In this document: positions 12,991 through 21,924 of the stretch, piece after piece | How positions within the stretch are numbered: position 1 is the first letter of the stretch | Layout: each line of letters starts with the position of its first letter | Origin: Streptomyces sp. MNU76 | GTDB taxonomy: Bacteria; Actinomycetota; Actinomycetes; Streptomycetales; Streptomycetaceae | NCBI RefSeq assembly: GCF_020982545.1 | Contig: NZ_JAJKLK010000005.1 | Coordinates: 347,152 to 411,151, forward strand | Length of the DNA: 64,000 nucleotides | Direction: 5' to 3' | Made by a program: the position numbers and the translations under genes | The notes under the pieces: model-generated | Database searches by the model: none | What the model saw: the letters and a program-made list of their open reading frames with translations, nothing else | What the model was told of the DNA's origin: nothing

Positions 12991-13279
12991 GATCAAGCCC
13001 CTTTCCTCGCGTCGAACGTACGCTCGGAAAATCACTTCTGCCAGCAAGGAAGGCCGTACTTACCCGGCTCCGCACCCGGCTCGGAGACTGTTCGAGAAAC
13101 AGCTGCCGCTCATTCGTACATGACGCCGCACAGATGTCGACCGGGTGATACGCGAGCGTTCCGCGCGCCGCCGAGGCACCCGATGTGGGAGAGATCTTCC
13201 CAGCGAAAGCTGGCACATCTTCAGAGCGGATCAACTGCCCACCGGGTCAGACCTGCCCACGGGCCAGAGAGGCGACCGT
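12991..13279. other. divergent promoter region between transporter gene and ADP-ribosylglycohydrolase operon
   Basis: 289 bases between two gene starts facing away from each other, so it should carry both promoters. The only clear structure is a small stem-loop, CCAGC-GAAA-GCTGG, at 13199-13212, about 65 bases before the operon start. GAGAGG just before ATG 13280 is a reasonable ribosome site. Confidence 0.45.
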
Positions 13280-14385
13280 ATGCCTTCCATCGCCTGCATT
13301 CCCTCGGTCCCGGCGCCCGGGGACGCCGCCGACCTCCGCGAGCGGGCACGGGGGGCCATGCTCGGGCTCGCCGTCGGGGACGCGCTGGGGGCGCCCGCCG
13401 AGAACATGAAACCCTCCGAGATCCGCGCGCGCTGGGGGCGCATCACCGGGTACGTGGCCGAGCGCCCCTCGGGGACCGACGACACCGAGTACGCCATCTT
13501 CTCCGGGCTGCTGCTGGCCCGGCACGGCTCGGCGCTCACCGTCACCCACGTGGAGACGGCCTGGCACCAGTGGATCGCGGACCGGGACGAGGGCCCGTTC
13601 CGGGGTGCCGGCTTCAGCGAACGCGGCACCCTGGAGAACCTCCGCCGGGGCCTCGCCGCGCCGATCTCCGCCCAGCACCGGCACGCCTGGAGCGACGGCC
13701 TGGCCATGCGCGCGGCCCCCTTCGGCGTCTTCGCGGCGGGCCGCCCGGCGGAGGCTGCCCGGCTGGTCGCCATCGACGGCTCGGTCAGCCATGACGGCGA
13801 GGGCATCTACGGCGGGCAGGCGGTCGCGGCGGGCGTGGCGGCGGCGATGGCCGGCGCACCCACGATCTCCGTCGTGGCCTCCGCGCTCGCCGTGATCCCC
13901 GACGACTCCTGGACCGCGCGCTCCCTGCGCCGGGCGGTCGCGGTCGCCCACCGGGGCGAACGCGCGGTCCGCTCCGCCGTCGTCATCGGCGGCTACCCCT
14001 GGACCGACCTCGCCCCCGAGGCCGTCGCCCTGGCCTTCGGCGCCTACGCGGCGGCCGACGGCGACTTCACCGAGTCGGTGCTGACCGCGGTGAACATGGG
14101 CCGCGACGCCGACACGACCGCGGCGGTCGCCGGCGCGCTGGCCGGAGCGACCCGGGGAGCGTCGTCGATCCCTGCCGACTGGACCGCCGCGATCGGCCCG
14201 GCGAGAGGCAGCTGCCTGCCGTCCATGGCCGGCCACCACGTCCTGGACGTGGCCGAACTGCTGGTCCCGACCGAGGGCGGCAAATGGACCACGGGCACGG
14301 CCCTCTTCCCCACGGCGACCGTCCCCTCCCACCCCCGACCACCTTCGCCCTCGCCCCGGCCGACACGACGGAGACCCCCACATGA
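13280..14385 (+). CDS. ADP-ribosylglycohydrolase family protein, first of four
   Basis: ATG at 13280. The ARH/DraG fold is clear: LGLAVGDALGAPAENM near residues 29-43, the metal-binding TDDT at 66-69, and the second metal motif GRDADTT at 274-280 (VNMGRDADTTAAVAGAL). All expected Mg ligands are present, so it should be an active hydrolase that removes ADP-ribose or a related N- or O-glycosyl group from a protein, nucleic acid or small molecule. In the sequence as given the frame runs on through a Pro-rich stretch into the next domain. Restoring one C in the C5 run at 14332-14336 makes it end TTFALAPADTTETPT at TGA 14383-14385, overlapping the ATG of the next gene by 4 bases. I annotate that end. 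A true fusion is the alternative. Confidence 0.8.
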
Positions 14386-15900
14386 CCCCACCGACCCCGT
14401 GGGACGACACGACCCCCACAGCCCCTCCACGCCGTACGAGAAGCCGCCCCGCGGAACACCGCCCGCATCGCACGACGGGCCGAGGGGCACGGCGGACACG
14501 GCGGACACGGCAGACACGGCGACCATCAGTGAGCCACACCCCGAGGTGAAGCCGACCGCAACGGCGACCGAACCTCTCGCCCCCGAGCTGTTCGAACCCG
14601 CACGCCCGGCCCCGGCGAATCCGCTCACCCACGCAGCCGCGGCCGCCGGCGGTGGGGGCGCCCCACAGAGGCCATCCGCACCCGACGACAAAACCCGCAC
14701 GGGCGGTGCGGGTGGGAAGAACGAAGCGGCCGAAGGCGCAGCCGAGGCCGGCAGGCCCCGCCCCCCGAAGGGCACCCGCATCGAGGGCCTCCTCCTCGGC
14801 CTCGCGGCGGGCGACGCCGCCGGCTGGCCCGCCGCCCGCCACCGTGCCGCCCGCATGCCGGAATGGACCCGCCGCCTCACCCGCGAACTGGACACCTTCG
14901 CCGAGCAGAACGCCACCACCACCCTCCCCGTCCCCATCGCCCTCAACCAGCCCCCGAGCCCCTCCGCCTCGGCCCCTCCGACGACGCGGAATGGGCGGCC
15001 TTCGCCGCCGAGGCCCTCCTCCGCGCCGGCGACACCGCCGCACTCGGCGACCTCAGCCTGGAACGCCGCACCCGCGCCTCCATCGACCTCTCCTGGAACG
15101 CCGTGGCCAGCGAGATCGCCGCCGCCGCCGAACGCGCCCCCGAGGTCGAGTCCGCCGTGCTCCCCCTGCGCGCCCGTATCTCCGTACGCGCCGGCCTCGG
15201 CAACCTCGCCACCGGCCTGCGCCCACCCGCCACCGGCCACGACAACCCCCACTACTTCGACGACGCGGCCTGCGTCCGTGCCTGCGTCCTGGCGGTGGCC
15301 CACCCGGGCGACCCCCGAGGCGCCGCCGACCTGGCCGAGTTCGACGCCCGCTACACCCAGGACGGCGACGGCGTGCACGGCGCACGAGCGATGGCCGCCG
15401 CGCTCGCGCTGGCGCTCACCGGCGCGGACGTCGACGACTGCGCGGCCGCGGCCCTGGCCGAACTCCCCGCCGGGACGGAGATCGGCCGCAACGCCCGCCA
15501 CGCCCTCGACCTCGCCCACCGCCACAGAGAAGAAGGAACATTCGCCCTGGTCCCCCTCCTGGAGCACCAGATCGTCGACCACGTGTACAGCTACGGCATC
15601 GCCGCCGCCGAGACCGTCCCCGTGGCCCTCGCCCTGGCCACCGCCGCGCGCGGCCGGATCGCCGAGGCCGTCCCCGCCGCCGCCTGCCTCTCCCGGGTCG
15701 CCGACTCCGCCCCGGCACTGGCCGGCGCCCTGACCGGCGCACTCGGCGGCGGCAGCGCCGTCCCCGACACCTGGCGGGACGCCTGCCGCACCCTCTCCGG
15801 CTGCGCCCTCCCCCGCCTCACCGGCACCGACCTCGTCCACCTCGCCGAACTTCTCGACACAGCGCAACTCCCCACCACCCGCGGCGTTAGCCGGGCATGA
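14382..15900 (+). CDS. ADP-ribosylglycohydrolase-like protein with altered metal motifs, frame-broken
   Basis: Inferred start is ATG 14382 (MTPPTPWDD), coupled to the previous gene. The first 120 or so residues are a Pro/Ala/Thr-rich, probably disordered region (TADTADTADTAT). The ARH fold begins at about 14770 (IEGLLLGLAAGDAAGW). Two frame breaks occur: near 14427 (CCTCCACG) and in the C5 run 14951-14955, each cured by one added C. The remainder then reads to TGA at 15898-15900. The first metal motif is SDDAEW where the paralogue has TDDTEY. The second is SRVADSA where it has GRDADTT, so one key Asp is lost. It may be a pseudo-enzyme, a regulator, or have another substrate. ATGA overlap with the next gene. 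Confidence 0.68.
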
Positions 15901-17081
15901 CGCCCGCATCGCGACCCGCACCCGTCCCGGCCCCGGCCCCGGACGCCGCCCTCGACGAACGCATCACCGGCGCCCTGGTCGGCGCCGCCGTCGGCGACGC
16001 CCTCGGCGGCCCGGTGGAGGGCTACACCCCGGAGCAGATCCTCGAACGCCACGGCGGCCGCGTGCACGGCGTCGTCGGCCCCTGGAACGGCGACGCCTGG
16101 CGTACCGCCCGCCCCATCGCCCCCTACCACAAGGGCGACGGCCACGTCACCGACGACACCTTGATGACGCACGCGCTCGTCCGGGTGTACGACCGCGTAC
16201 GCGACCACCTCGACGCGTACGCCGTCGCCGAGCACCTGGTGCCGGACATGATGACGACCCCGCGCTGGATCCCCGAGCTGGAGGCCGAGGCCCTCCCCCT
16301 CCAGCGGGTCTTCCTCGCCGAGAAGTGGCTCGTGGCCCGGATCCACTACGGCCACATCGACCCCCGCGAGGCCGGCACCGGCAACATCGTCAACTGCGGC
16401 GCCGCGATGTACATGGCCCCCGTCGGCCTGGTCAACGCGGCCGATCCGCCCGGCGCGTACGCCGAGGCACTCGACGTCGCGGGCGCCCACCAGTCGTCGT
16501 ACGGCAGGGAGGCGGCGGGCGTGTTCGCGGCGGCCGTCGCCGCGGCGTGCACGCCGGGCGCGACGGCGGAGTCGGTGGTCGAGGCCTGCCTCGCCCTGGC
16601 GAAGGACGGCACCCGCGCGGCGATCGAGTCGGTGTGCGAAGTGGCCCGCCGTCACACGGACTTCGAGTCGGCGCTACGGCCGCTCCGCGAGGCGGTCGCC
16701 CCGTTCGACACGGTCGGCCCCGACTACCGCGCCCCCTCCCTCGGCGCCCGCCGCCCGTCCCGGCTCCACGCGATCGAGGAACTCCCCATCGCGCTCGGCA
16801 TGTTGCTCGTGGCCCGCGGTGACTACCGGCACGCGGTGCTGGGTTCGGTGAACTACGGCCGCGACTGCGACTCCGTCGCGACGATGTCCGGCGCCCTCGC
16901 CGGCGCGCTGGGCTCGGACGTCCCCTCCGACTGGGCCAAGACGGTGGCGGAGGCCAGCCGGCTCGACCTGCACGCCCCCGCCCGGACGTTGACGGACGTC
17001 GCGCTCCAGATCCACGGCCAGGACGTCCGCCGCCGCCGCGCCCACGAGTCGGCCTTCACCGCGCTGGCCCCCGTCCGGTGA
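15897..17081 (+). CDS. ADP-ribosylglycohydrolase family protein
   Basis: 394 residues, ATG at 15897 overlapping the preceding stop in ATGA. The ARH fold is complete: ITGALVGAAVGDALGGPVEG, first metal motif TDDT in GHVTDDTLMTHAL, and second metal motif VNYGRDCDSVATMSGALAGALG. A central stretch (GTGNIVNCGAAMYMAPVGLVNAADP) is typical of the group annotated as ADP-ribosylglycohydrolases in actinomycetes. No signal peptide or membrane segment, so it is cytoplasmic. It is probably an active Mg-dependent hydrolase. It ends in a GTGA overlap with the next gene, so all these proteins are probably made in fixed proportion. Confidence 0.9.
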   Translation: MTPASRPAPVPAPAPDAALDERITGALVGAAVGDALGGPVEGYTPEQILERHGGRVHGVVGPWNGDAWRTARPIAPYHKGDGHVTDDTLMTHALVRVYDRVRDHLDAYAVAEHLVPDMMTTPRWIPELEAEALPLQRVFLAEKWLVARIHYGHIDPREAGTGNIVNCGAAMYMAPVGLVNAADPPGAYAEALDVAGAHQSSYGREAAGVFAAAVAAACTPGATAESVVEACLALAKDGTRAAIESVCEVARRHTDFESALRPLREAVAPFDTVGPDYRAPSLGARRPSRLHAIEELPIALGMLLVARGDYRHAVLGSVNYGRDCDSVATMSGALAGALGSDVPSDWAKTVAEASRLDLHAPARTLTDVALQIHGQDVRRRRAHESAFTALAPVR

Positions 17082-18442
17082 CCCCCCTGCGTCTCACCTG
17101 GGTCCAGCCCGAGGACCTCCTCGGCCACGAACTCCACCAGGCCCGCCAGGACGGCCGCGAGCCCTCGGCCGTCGCCGCGCTGGCGGGCGGCGGGCGGCCC
17201 CCGGCCCCTGCGCCGGCGCCTCCCCGACCGGGCCTCCCGCTACCTCCGCCAGCTCGCCGAGGACCTGCTGGACGAACTGGCGGACCTGCCGAGCGGGTTG
17301 GCGGACGACGAACCGACAGACCTGAGCAGCATCAAGTCCCTGTGCACCGACTGGCCCGCCCCACCCGCTCACCCTGTCCCGCCCGCCACGTACGTACGAC
17401 GTCTCGAAGCCGCCTGGCTGGGCCGAGCCGCAGGCTGCCTCCTCGGCAAACCCGTCGAGAAGCTCCCCCTCGACGCCATCCGCCGCCTCGCCGCGGCCAC
17501 CGGCAACTGGCCCCTCACCACCTGGTTCACCGCCCGAGGCGTCCCCCAGGAGCTCCTGGCCGCCCATCCCTGGAACCGCCGCTCGGCCCCCACCTCCCTC
17601 GCCGAGAACATCGACGGCATGCCCGAGGACGACGACCTCAACTACCCCCTCCTCAATCTCCTCCTCCTGGCCCGCCACGGCCGGGACTTCACCACCGCCG
17701 ACGTGGCCACCCTCTGGTTGGACGAGCTCCCCGCGGGCCGCACCTTCACCGCCGAACGCGTCGCCTACCGCAACCTCCTCTGCGGCATCGACCCACCCCG
17801 CACCGCCCGCCACCGCAACCCGTTCCGCGAGTGGATCGGCGCCCTGATCCGCGCCGACGTCCACGGCTGGACCAACCCCGGCGACCCGGCCGCCGCGGCC
17901 GAACAGGCCCACCGGGACGCCACCCTCACCCACACCGCCAACGGCGTCTACGCGGCCATGTTCGTCGCGGCCACCGTCGCCGAGGCGGCCACCGGCACCC
18001 ACGACGTCCACCAGTGCCTGCGCACCGGCCTGACGGTCGTCCCCCCGCACTCCCGCCTCGCGAAGGCGATCGACCACGCTCTCCGACTGACCACGGAGAT
18101 CCGGGACTTCGACACGATCGTCGACGAACTCCACGCCACCTACGCCGACCACCACTGGGTCCACGCCGTCCCCAACACCGCCCTGCTCACCGCCGCCCTC
18201 ACCCACGCGGACGGCGACTACGCGGCCTCCATCTGCCGCGCCGTGTCGGGCGGTTGGGACACCGACTCCAACGGGGCCACGGCGGGCAGCATCGCGGGAC
18301 TCCTGACCGGTGCCCCGGACGCGCTCCCCGACCGCTGGACGGCCCCCCTCAAGAACCGCCTGGCCACCTCGATCGCCGACTTCAACGGCATCGGCTTCGA
18401 CACCCTGGCCCACCTCACCCTCCGGGAGACCCCCACCCATGA
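17078..18442 (+). CDS. ADP-ribosylglycohydrolase family protein, frame-broken
   Basis: Starts at GTG 17078 (TPLRLTWVQPEDLLGHEL) inside the preceding stop. Near 17181 the frame changes: restoring a CG pair (GCGCTGG to GCGCGCTGG) joins it to AARWRAAGG and the main frame. That frame carries LGRAAGCLLGKPVEKLPL, the first metal motif as PEDDDLNYPLL and the second as GGWDTDSNGATAGSIAGLL. In the given sequence the main frame reads on into the CoA-transferase. Restoring one C in the C5 run 18430-18434 ends it at TGA 18440-18442, overlapping ATG 18439. The start and this stop are then in one nominal frame, since the inferred losses sum to three bases, which supports the repair. It belongs to the EDDD-type branch of the family. 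Confidence 0.75.
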   Translation: MTPLRLTWVQPEDLLGHELHQARQDGREPSAVAALAGGGRPPAPAPAPPRPGLPLPPPARRGPAGRTGGPAERVGGRRTDRPEQHQVPVHRLARPTRSPCPARHVRTTSRSRLAGPSRRLPPRQTRREAPPRRHPPPRRGHRQLAPHHLVHRPRRPPGAPGRPSLEPPLGPHLPRREHRRHARGRRPQLPPPQSPPPGPPRPGLHHRRRGHPLVGRAPRGPHLHRRTRRLPQPPLRHRPTPHRPPPQPVPRVDRRPDPRRRPRLDQPRRPGRRGRTGPPGRHPHPHRQRRLRGHVRRGHRRRGGHRHPRRPPVPAHRPDGRPPALPPREGDRPRSPTDHGDPGLRHDRRRTPRHLRRPPLGPRRPQHRPAHRRPHPRGRRLRGLHLPRRVGRLGHRLQRGHGGQHRGTPDRCPGRAPRPLDGPPQEPPGHLDRRLQRHRLRHPGPPHPPGDPHP

Positions 18443-19655
18443 CCCAGGCGCCACCCCGCCGCAGGCGGACGCCCCTCCGCTCGGCCACCTCCGCGTCCTC
18501 GACCTCGCCACGCTCTTCGCCGGCCCCCTCGCCGCCACGATGCTCGGGGACTTCGGCGCGGAGGTCATCAAGGTCGAGCACCCCACGAAACCGGACCCGT
18601 CCCGGGGCCACGGCCCGTCGAAGGACGGCGTGGGCCTGTGGTGGAAACTGCTGGGCCGCAACAAGCGCACCCTGACGCTGAACCTCTCCACCCCCGGCGG
18701 CCGGGACACCCTCCTGCGGCTCGCCGCCACCGCCGACGTGATCATCGAGAACTTCCGCCCCGGCACCCTGGAGAAATGGGGTCTGGGCTGGGAGGAGCTG
18801 TCGGCGGCGAACCCCGGTCTGGTCCTCGCCCGGGTCACCGGCTTCGGCCAGTTCGGCCCGTACGCGCACCGCCCCGGCTTCGGCACGCTCGCCGAGGCGA
18901 TGAGCGGGTTCGCCGCGATCACCGGCGAACCGGACGCCCCACCGGTCCTGCCGCCCTTCGGCCTCGCCGACTCGATCGCGGGCCTCGCGACGGCGTACGC
19001 GGTGATGACCGCGCTCGCGGCGCGTGACCGTACCGGACAGGGGCAGACGGTCGACATGGCGATCATCGAGCCGATCCTCACCGTTCTGGGCCCCCAGCCC
19101 CTCTGGTACGACCAGCTGGGCCACGTCCAGCCCCGCACGGGCAACCGCTCCGCGAACAACGCGCCCCGCAACACCTACCGCACGGCGGACGGTTCCTGGG
19201 CGGCCGTCTCCACCTCGGCCCAGTCGATCGCGGAACGTGTGATGCGCCTGGTCGGGCGCCCCGAACTGATCGACGAGCCGTGGTTCGGTTCGGGGGCGGA
19301 GCGGGCCCGGCACACGGACGTCCTGGACGAGGCGGTCGGCGCGTGGATCGCCCGTCACACCCGGGAGGAGGTCATCGAGGCGTTCGAGAAGGCGGAGGCC
19401 GCGGTGGCCCCCATCCAGGACGTACGGGAGGTGATGACCGACCCCCAGTACCGCGCCCTGGACACGATCACCACCGTCGACGACCCCGACCTCGGCCCCC
19501 TGCGCATGCAGAACGTCCTCTTCCGCCTCTCCTCCACCCCCGGCGCGATCCGCTGGGCGGGCCGCGCGCACGGCGCCGACACGGACGCGATCCTGGCCGA
19601 ACTGGGCCTGTCCGCACCGGAGATCGCGGCCCTTCGCCAGGAGGGCGCCCTGTGA
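18439..19655 (+). CDS. CaiB/BaiF family (class III) CoA-transferase
   Basis: The body reads LGHLRVLDLATLFAGPLAATMLGDFGAEVIKVEHP, the classic family N-terminus. It is followed by RNKRTLTLNL, DVIIENFRPGTLEKWGL, the ARVTGFGQFGPY stretch and GQGQTVDMAIIEP. The expected catalytic Asp of this family lies later in the N-terminal half; I did not assign its number. It moves CoA from one acyl-CoA to a carboxylic acid. The inferred start is ATG 18439 in ATGA overlap with the previous gene; one C must be restored in the C4 run 18454-18457 to join MTQAPP to the body. As printed, the frame is instead fused to the upstream hydrolase. TGATG links it to the following lyase gene, a natural metabolic partner. 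Confidence 0.85.
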
Positions 19656-20506
19656 TGCCGAAGCCGCCGACGCCCTTCCCCCTGACCTGGCTGTACGTCC
19701 CCGGCGACCGCCCGGAAGTGGTCACCAAGGCCCTGGCCTCCGGCGCGGACGTGGTGATCGTGGACCTGGAGGACGCGGTGGCCCCCGACCGCAAGGCCTA
19801 CGCCCGCGCGGCCACCGCCGAACTCCTCTCCGCACCGCCGCCCGTACCGGTCCACGTACGCGTCAACGCCCTGCGCACCCCGGAGGCCGAGGCGGACCTC
19901 GAAGCCCTCGCCCCGCTCCCCGGTCTGGCCGCCCTCCGCCTCCCGAAGATCACGTGCCCGGACGAGGTGGCGAGCGTCGCGGAGCGGACCGCGCCGGCGG
20001 AAGGAGGAGCGATCCCCCTGTACGCCCTCCTCGAATCGGCGCTGGGGGTGGAGCGGGCGTACGACATCGCCACCGCGCACCCCGCCCTCCGGGGCATCGC
20101 CCTCGGCGAGGCCGATCTCCGCGCGGACCTGGCCGTCAGCGACGACCGGGCCCTCGACTGGCCGCGCTCCCGGGTGGTCCTCGCCGCCCGGGCCGCCGGC
20201 CTTCCGTCGCCCGCCCAGTCGATCCACCCGGACACCAAGGACCTGAAGGGCCTGGCGGTCACGTCCGCGCACGGCCGCGCGCTGGGCTTCCTGGGCCGTG
20301 CGGCCATCCACCCCCGTCAGCTCCCGGTGATCGAGCGGGCCTACACCCCCACGGCCCAGGAGGTGAAATCTGCCGAGCGGACGCTCCGGGCGGCGTCCGT
20401 CACGGCGGGGGCGCAGGCGCTTCCCGACGGCCGCTTCATCGATCCGGCCGTGGTCGCCGTGGCCCGGCGAACCCTGGCCCTGGCCGGCCGCCCCACCCAG
20501 CTTTGA
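19655..20506 (+). CDS. HpcH/HpaI aldolase / citrate lyase beta-like protein (CitE family)
   Basis: 283 residues; ATG at 19655 overlaps the upstream TGA by one base (a GTG one codon earlier is possible), with AGGAGGG at 19639-19645. The TIM-barrel lyase pattern is present: WLYVPGDRPEVVTKALASGADVVIVDLEDAVAP (metal-binding Glu/Asp), VHVRVNAL (substrate Arg), LPKI, and LYALLESALGVERAYDIA (second metal Glu), with IALGEADLRADL. Stand-alone CitE-like enzymes cleave malyl-, beta-methylmalyl- or citramalyl-CoA type thioesters, or act as malyl-CoA thioesterases. Together with the CoA-transferase it suggests activation of a dicarboxylic or hydroxy acid to its CoA ester followed by C-C cleavage. It is the last gene of the operon. 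Confidence 0.9.
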   Translation: MPKPPTPFPLTWLYVPGDRPEVVTKALASGADVVIVDLEDAVAPDRKAYARAATAELLSAPPPVPVHVRVNALRTPEAEADLEALAPLPGLAALRLPKITCPDEVASVAERTAPAEGGAIPLYALLESALGVERAYDIATAHPALRGIALGEADLRADLAVSDDRALDWPRSRVVLAARAAGLPSPAQSIHPDTKDLKGLAVTSAHGRALGFLGRAAIHPRQLPVIERAYTPTAQEVKSAERTLRAASVTAGAQALPDGRFIDPAVVAVARRTLALAGRPTQL

Positions 20507-20574
20507 GCCGCCCCCGCCGCCCCTCCCCGTCCCTCCCCAAGGGCTGCGCCCCTTCGACCCCCAGACGTCCGCCC

Positions 20575-20690
20575 GGTGGGGGCTGGTCGCGGTTCCCCGC
20601 GCCCTGAAAGCAGGGGCTGCGCCCCGCTTTTCAGGCCCGCAGGGCCTGAATCCTTCAGGGGCGCGGGGAACCGCGCGAGAAGCCCCCACC
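20575..20690. repeat. Streptomyces-type intergenic palindrome, copy 1
   Basis: The arms GGTGGGGGCT...CGGTTCCCCGCGCCC (20575-20605) and its near complement ending AAGCCCCCACC (20690) form one long imperfect hairpin. Inside are smaller hairpins (GGGGCTGCGCCCC at 20613-20625 and GGCCCGCAGGGCC around 20634-20646). A close relative lies at 41207-41380. It sits between converging genes and probably ends transcription. Confidence 0.75.
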
Positions 20691-20731
20691 GGACCCGCAC
20701 CCGACAACGCACCCCGGTCCCCTAACCAAAA

Positions 20732-20759
20732 CCCACCCGCCCCCGAAGGGACAGGTGGG
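20732..20759 (-). terminator. rho-independent terminator after lgt
   Basis: On the minus strand CCCACC (complement of 20754-20759) pairs with GGTGGG (complement of 20732-20737). It is followed by TTTTGGTT, an unusual T-run for this genome, just past the lgt stop. Confidence 0.7.
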
Positions 20760-20791
20760 CAGGCACCACATCGACCGAACCGACCGTCGCG

Positions 20792-21787
20792 TCAGCTCTT
20801 CTTCGCCGACTCGGGCTCCTTCTTCTCGCCCCCACCGCCGGAGGCCTCCGCGTCCTTCTTCTCCTCGGCGTCACCCTCGGACTTGGCCTTGGCCTTGGCC
20901 TCCCCCGACGCCGACTCCGTGTCCTCGGCCGACGCGGCAGCACCCGCGCCCTCGTCCCCGTCACCGTCGGAGACCCCCGGTTCCACGATCTCCTCCCGCC
21001 CCGGCCGCTTCCGGGCCGACAGGACGATGTAGATCACGGCGAGGACGAAGACGAACAGCGCGGTCCAGTTGTTGAGGCGCAGTCCGAGGATGTGGTGGGC
21101 CTCGTCGACCCGCATGTACTCGATCCAGAACCGCCCCGCGCAGTACGCGGCGACATACAGCGCGAACGCCCGCCCGTGCCCGAGCTTGAACCGGCGGTCC
21201 GCCCAGATGACGAGCAACGCGACACCGATGCACCACAGCGACTCGTAGAGGAAGGTCGGGTGGTACGTACCCGGCAGCCGACCGTCCGTGGAGGAGGTGA
21301 TCTCCACGGCCCACGGCAGATCCGTCGGCTTGCCGTACAGCTCCTGGTTGAACCAGTTGCCCCAGCGTCCGATCGCCTGGGCGAGGGCGATGCCGGGCGC
21401 GATGGCGTCGGCGTACGCGGGCAGCGGGATACCCCGCCGCCGACAGCCGATCCACGCGCCCACCGCGCCGAGGGCGATCGCGCCCCAGATGCCGAGACCG
21501 CCCTCCCAGATCTTGAAGGCGTCCACCCAGTCACGGCCCTCGCTGAAGTACAGCTCGTAGTCCGTGATCACGTGGTAGAGCCGTCCGCCGATCAGGCCGA
21601 AGGGCACGGCCCAGACGGCGATGTCGGCGACCGTTCCGGCCCGTCCGCCCCGCGCGACCCAGCGTTTGTTGCCGAGCCAGACGGCCACGAAGACACCGAT
21701 GATGATGCAGAAGGCGTAGCCGCGCAGCGGGACGGGACCGAGGTACAGCACCCCGCGCGACGGGCTGGGAATGTAGGCAAGTTCCAT
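20792..21787 (-). CDS. lgt: prolipoprotein diacylglyceryl transferase
   Basis: 331 residues, ATG at 21787 (MELAYIPSPSRG). This membrane enzyme moves diacylglycerol from phosphatidylglycerol to the lipobox cysteine of preprolipoproteins. Seven membrane helices are predicted. Family motifs are present: PLRGYAFCIIIG, the essential His in GGRLYHVITDYELY, WEGGLGIWGA, and the signature GRWGNWFNQELYG with the catalytic arginine. HPTFLYESLW and GRFWIEYMRVDEA follow. The last 75 or so residues are a charged tail rich in Glu, Lys, Ala and Ser, common in Streptomyces Lgt and not part of the catalytic core. It lies downstream of trpA and a DsbA-like gene on the same strand and may share their transcript. 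A lipoprotein that would be its substrate is encoded at 52840-53481. Confidence 0.96.
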   Translation of the reverse strand: MELAYIPSPSRGVLYLGPVPLRGYAFCIIIGVFVAVWLGNKRWVARGGRAGTVADIAVWAVPFGLIGGRLYHVITDYELYFSEGRDWVDAFKIWEGGLGIWGAIALGAVGAWIGCRRRGIPLPAYADAIAPGIALAQAIGRWGNWFNQELYGKPTDLPWAVEITSSTDGRLPGTYHPTFLYESLWCIGVALLVIWADRRFKLGHGRAFALYVAAYCAGRFWIEYMRVDEAHHILGLRLNNWTALFVFVLAVIYIVLSARKRPGREEIVEPGVSDGDGDEGAGAAASAEDTESASGEAKAKAKSEGDAEEKKDAEASGGGGEKKEPESAKKS

Positions 21788-21924
21788 GGCAGGGTCGACG
21801 CTACCCTGCCGGGCCCGGCCGACGACGGGCGCCCCGGCAACGGGTCCATAACGCCGTACCCCTGGTTCCTTGACGCCCCACGGCCCCCAGTGGGCCCTCG
21901 GCTCACTCCCGAGTCACCCCTGAC

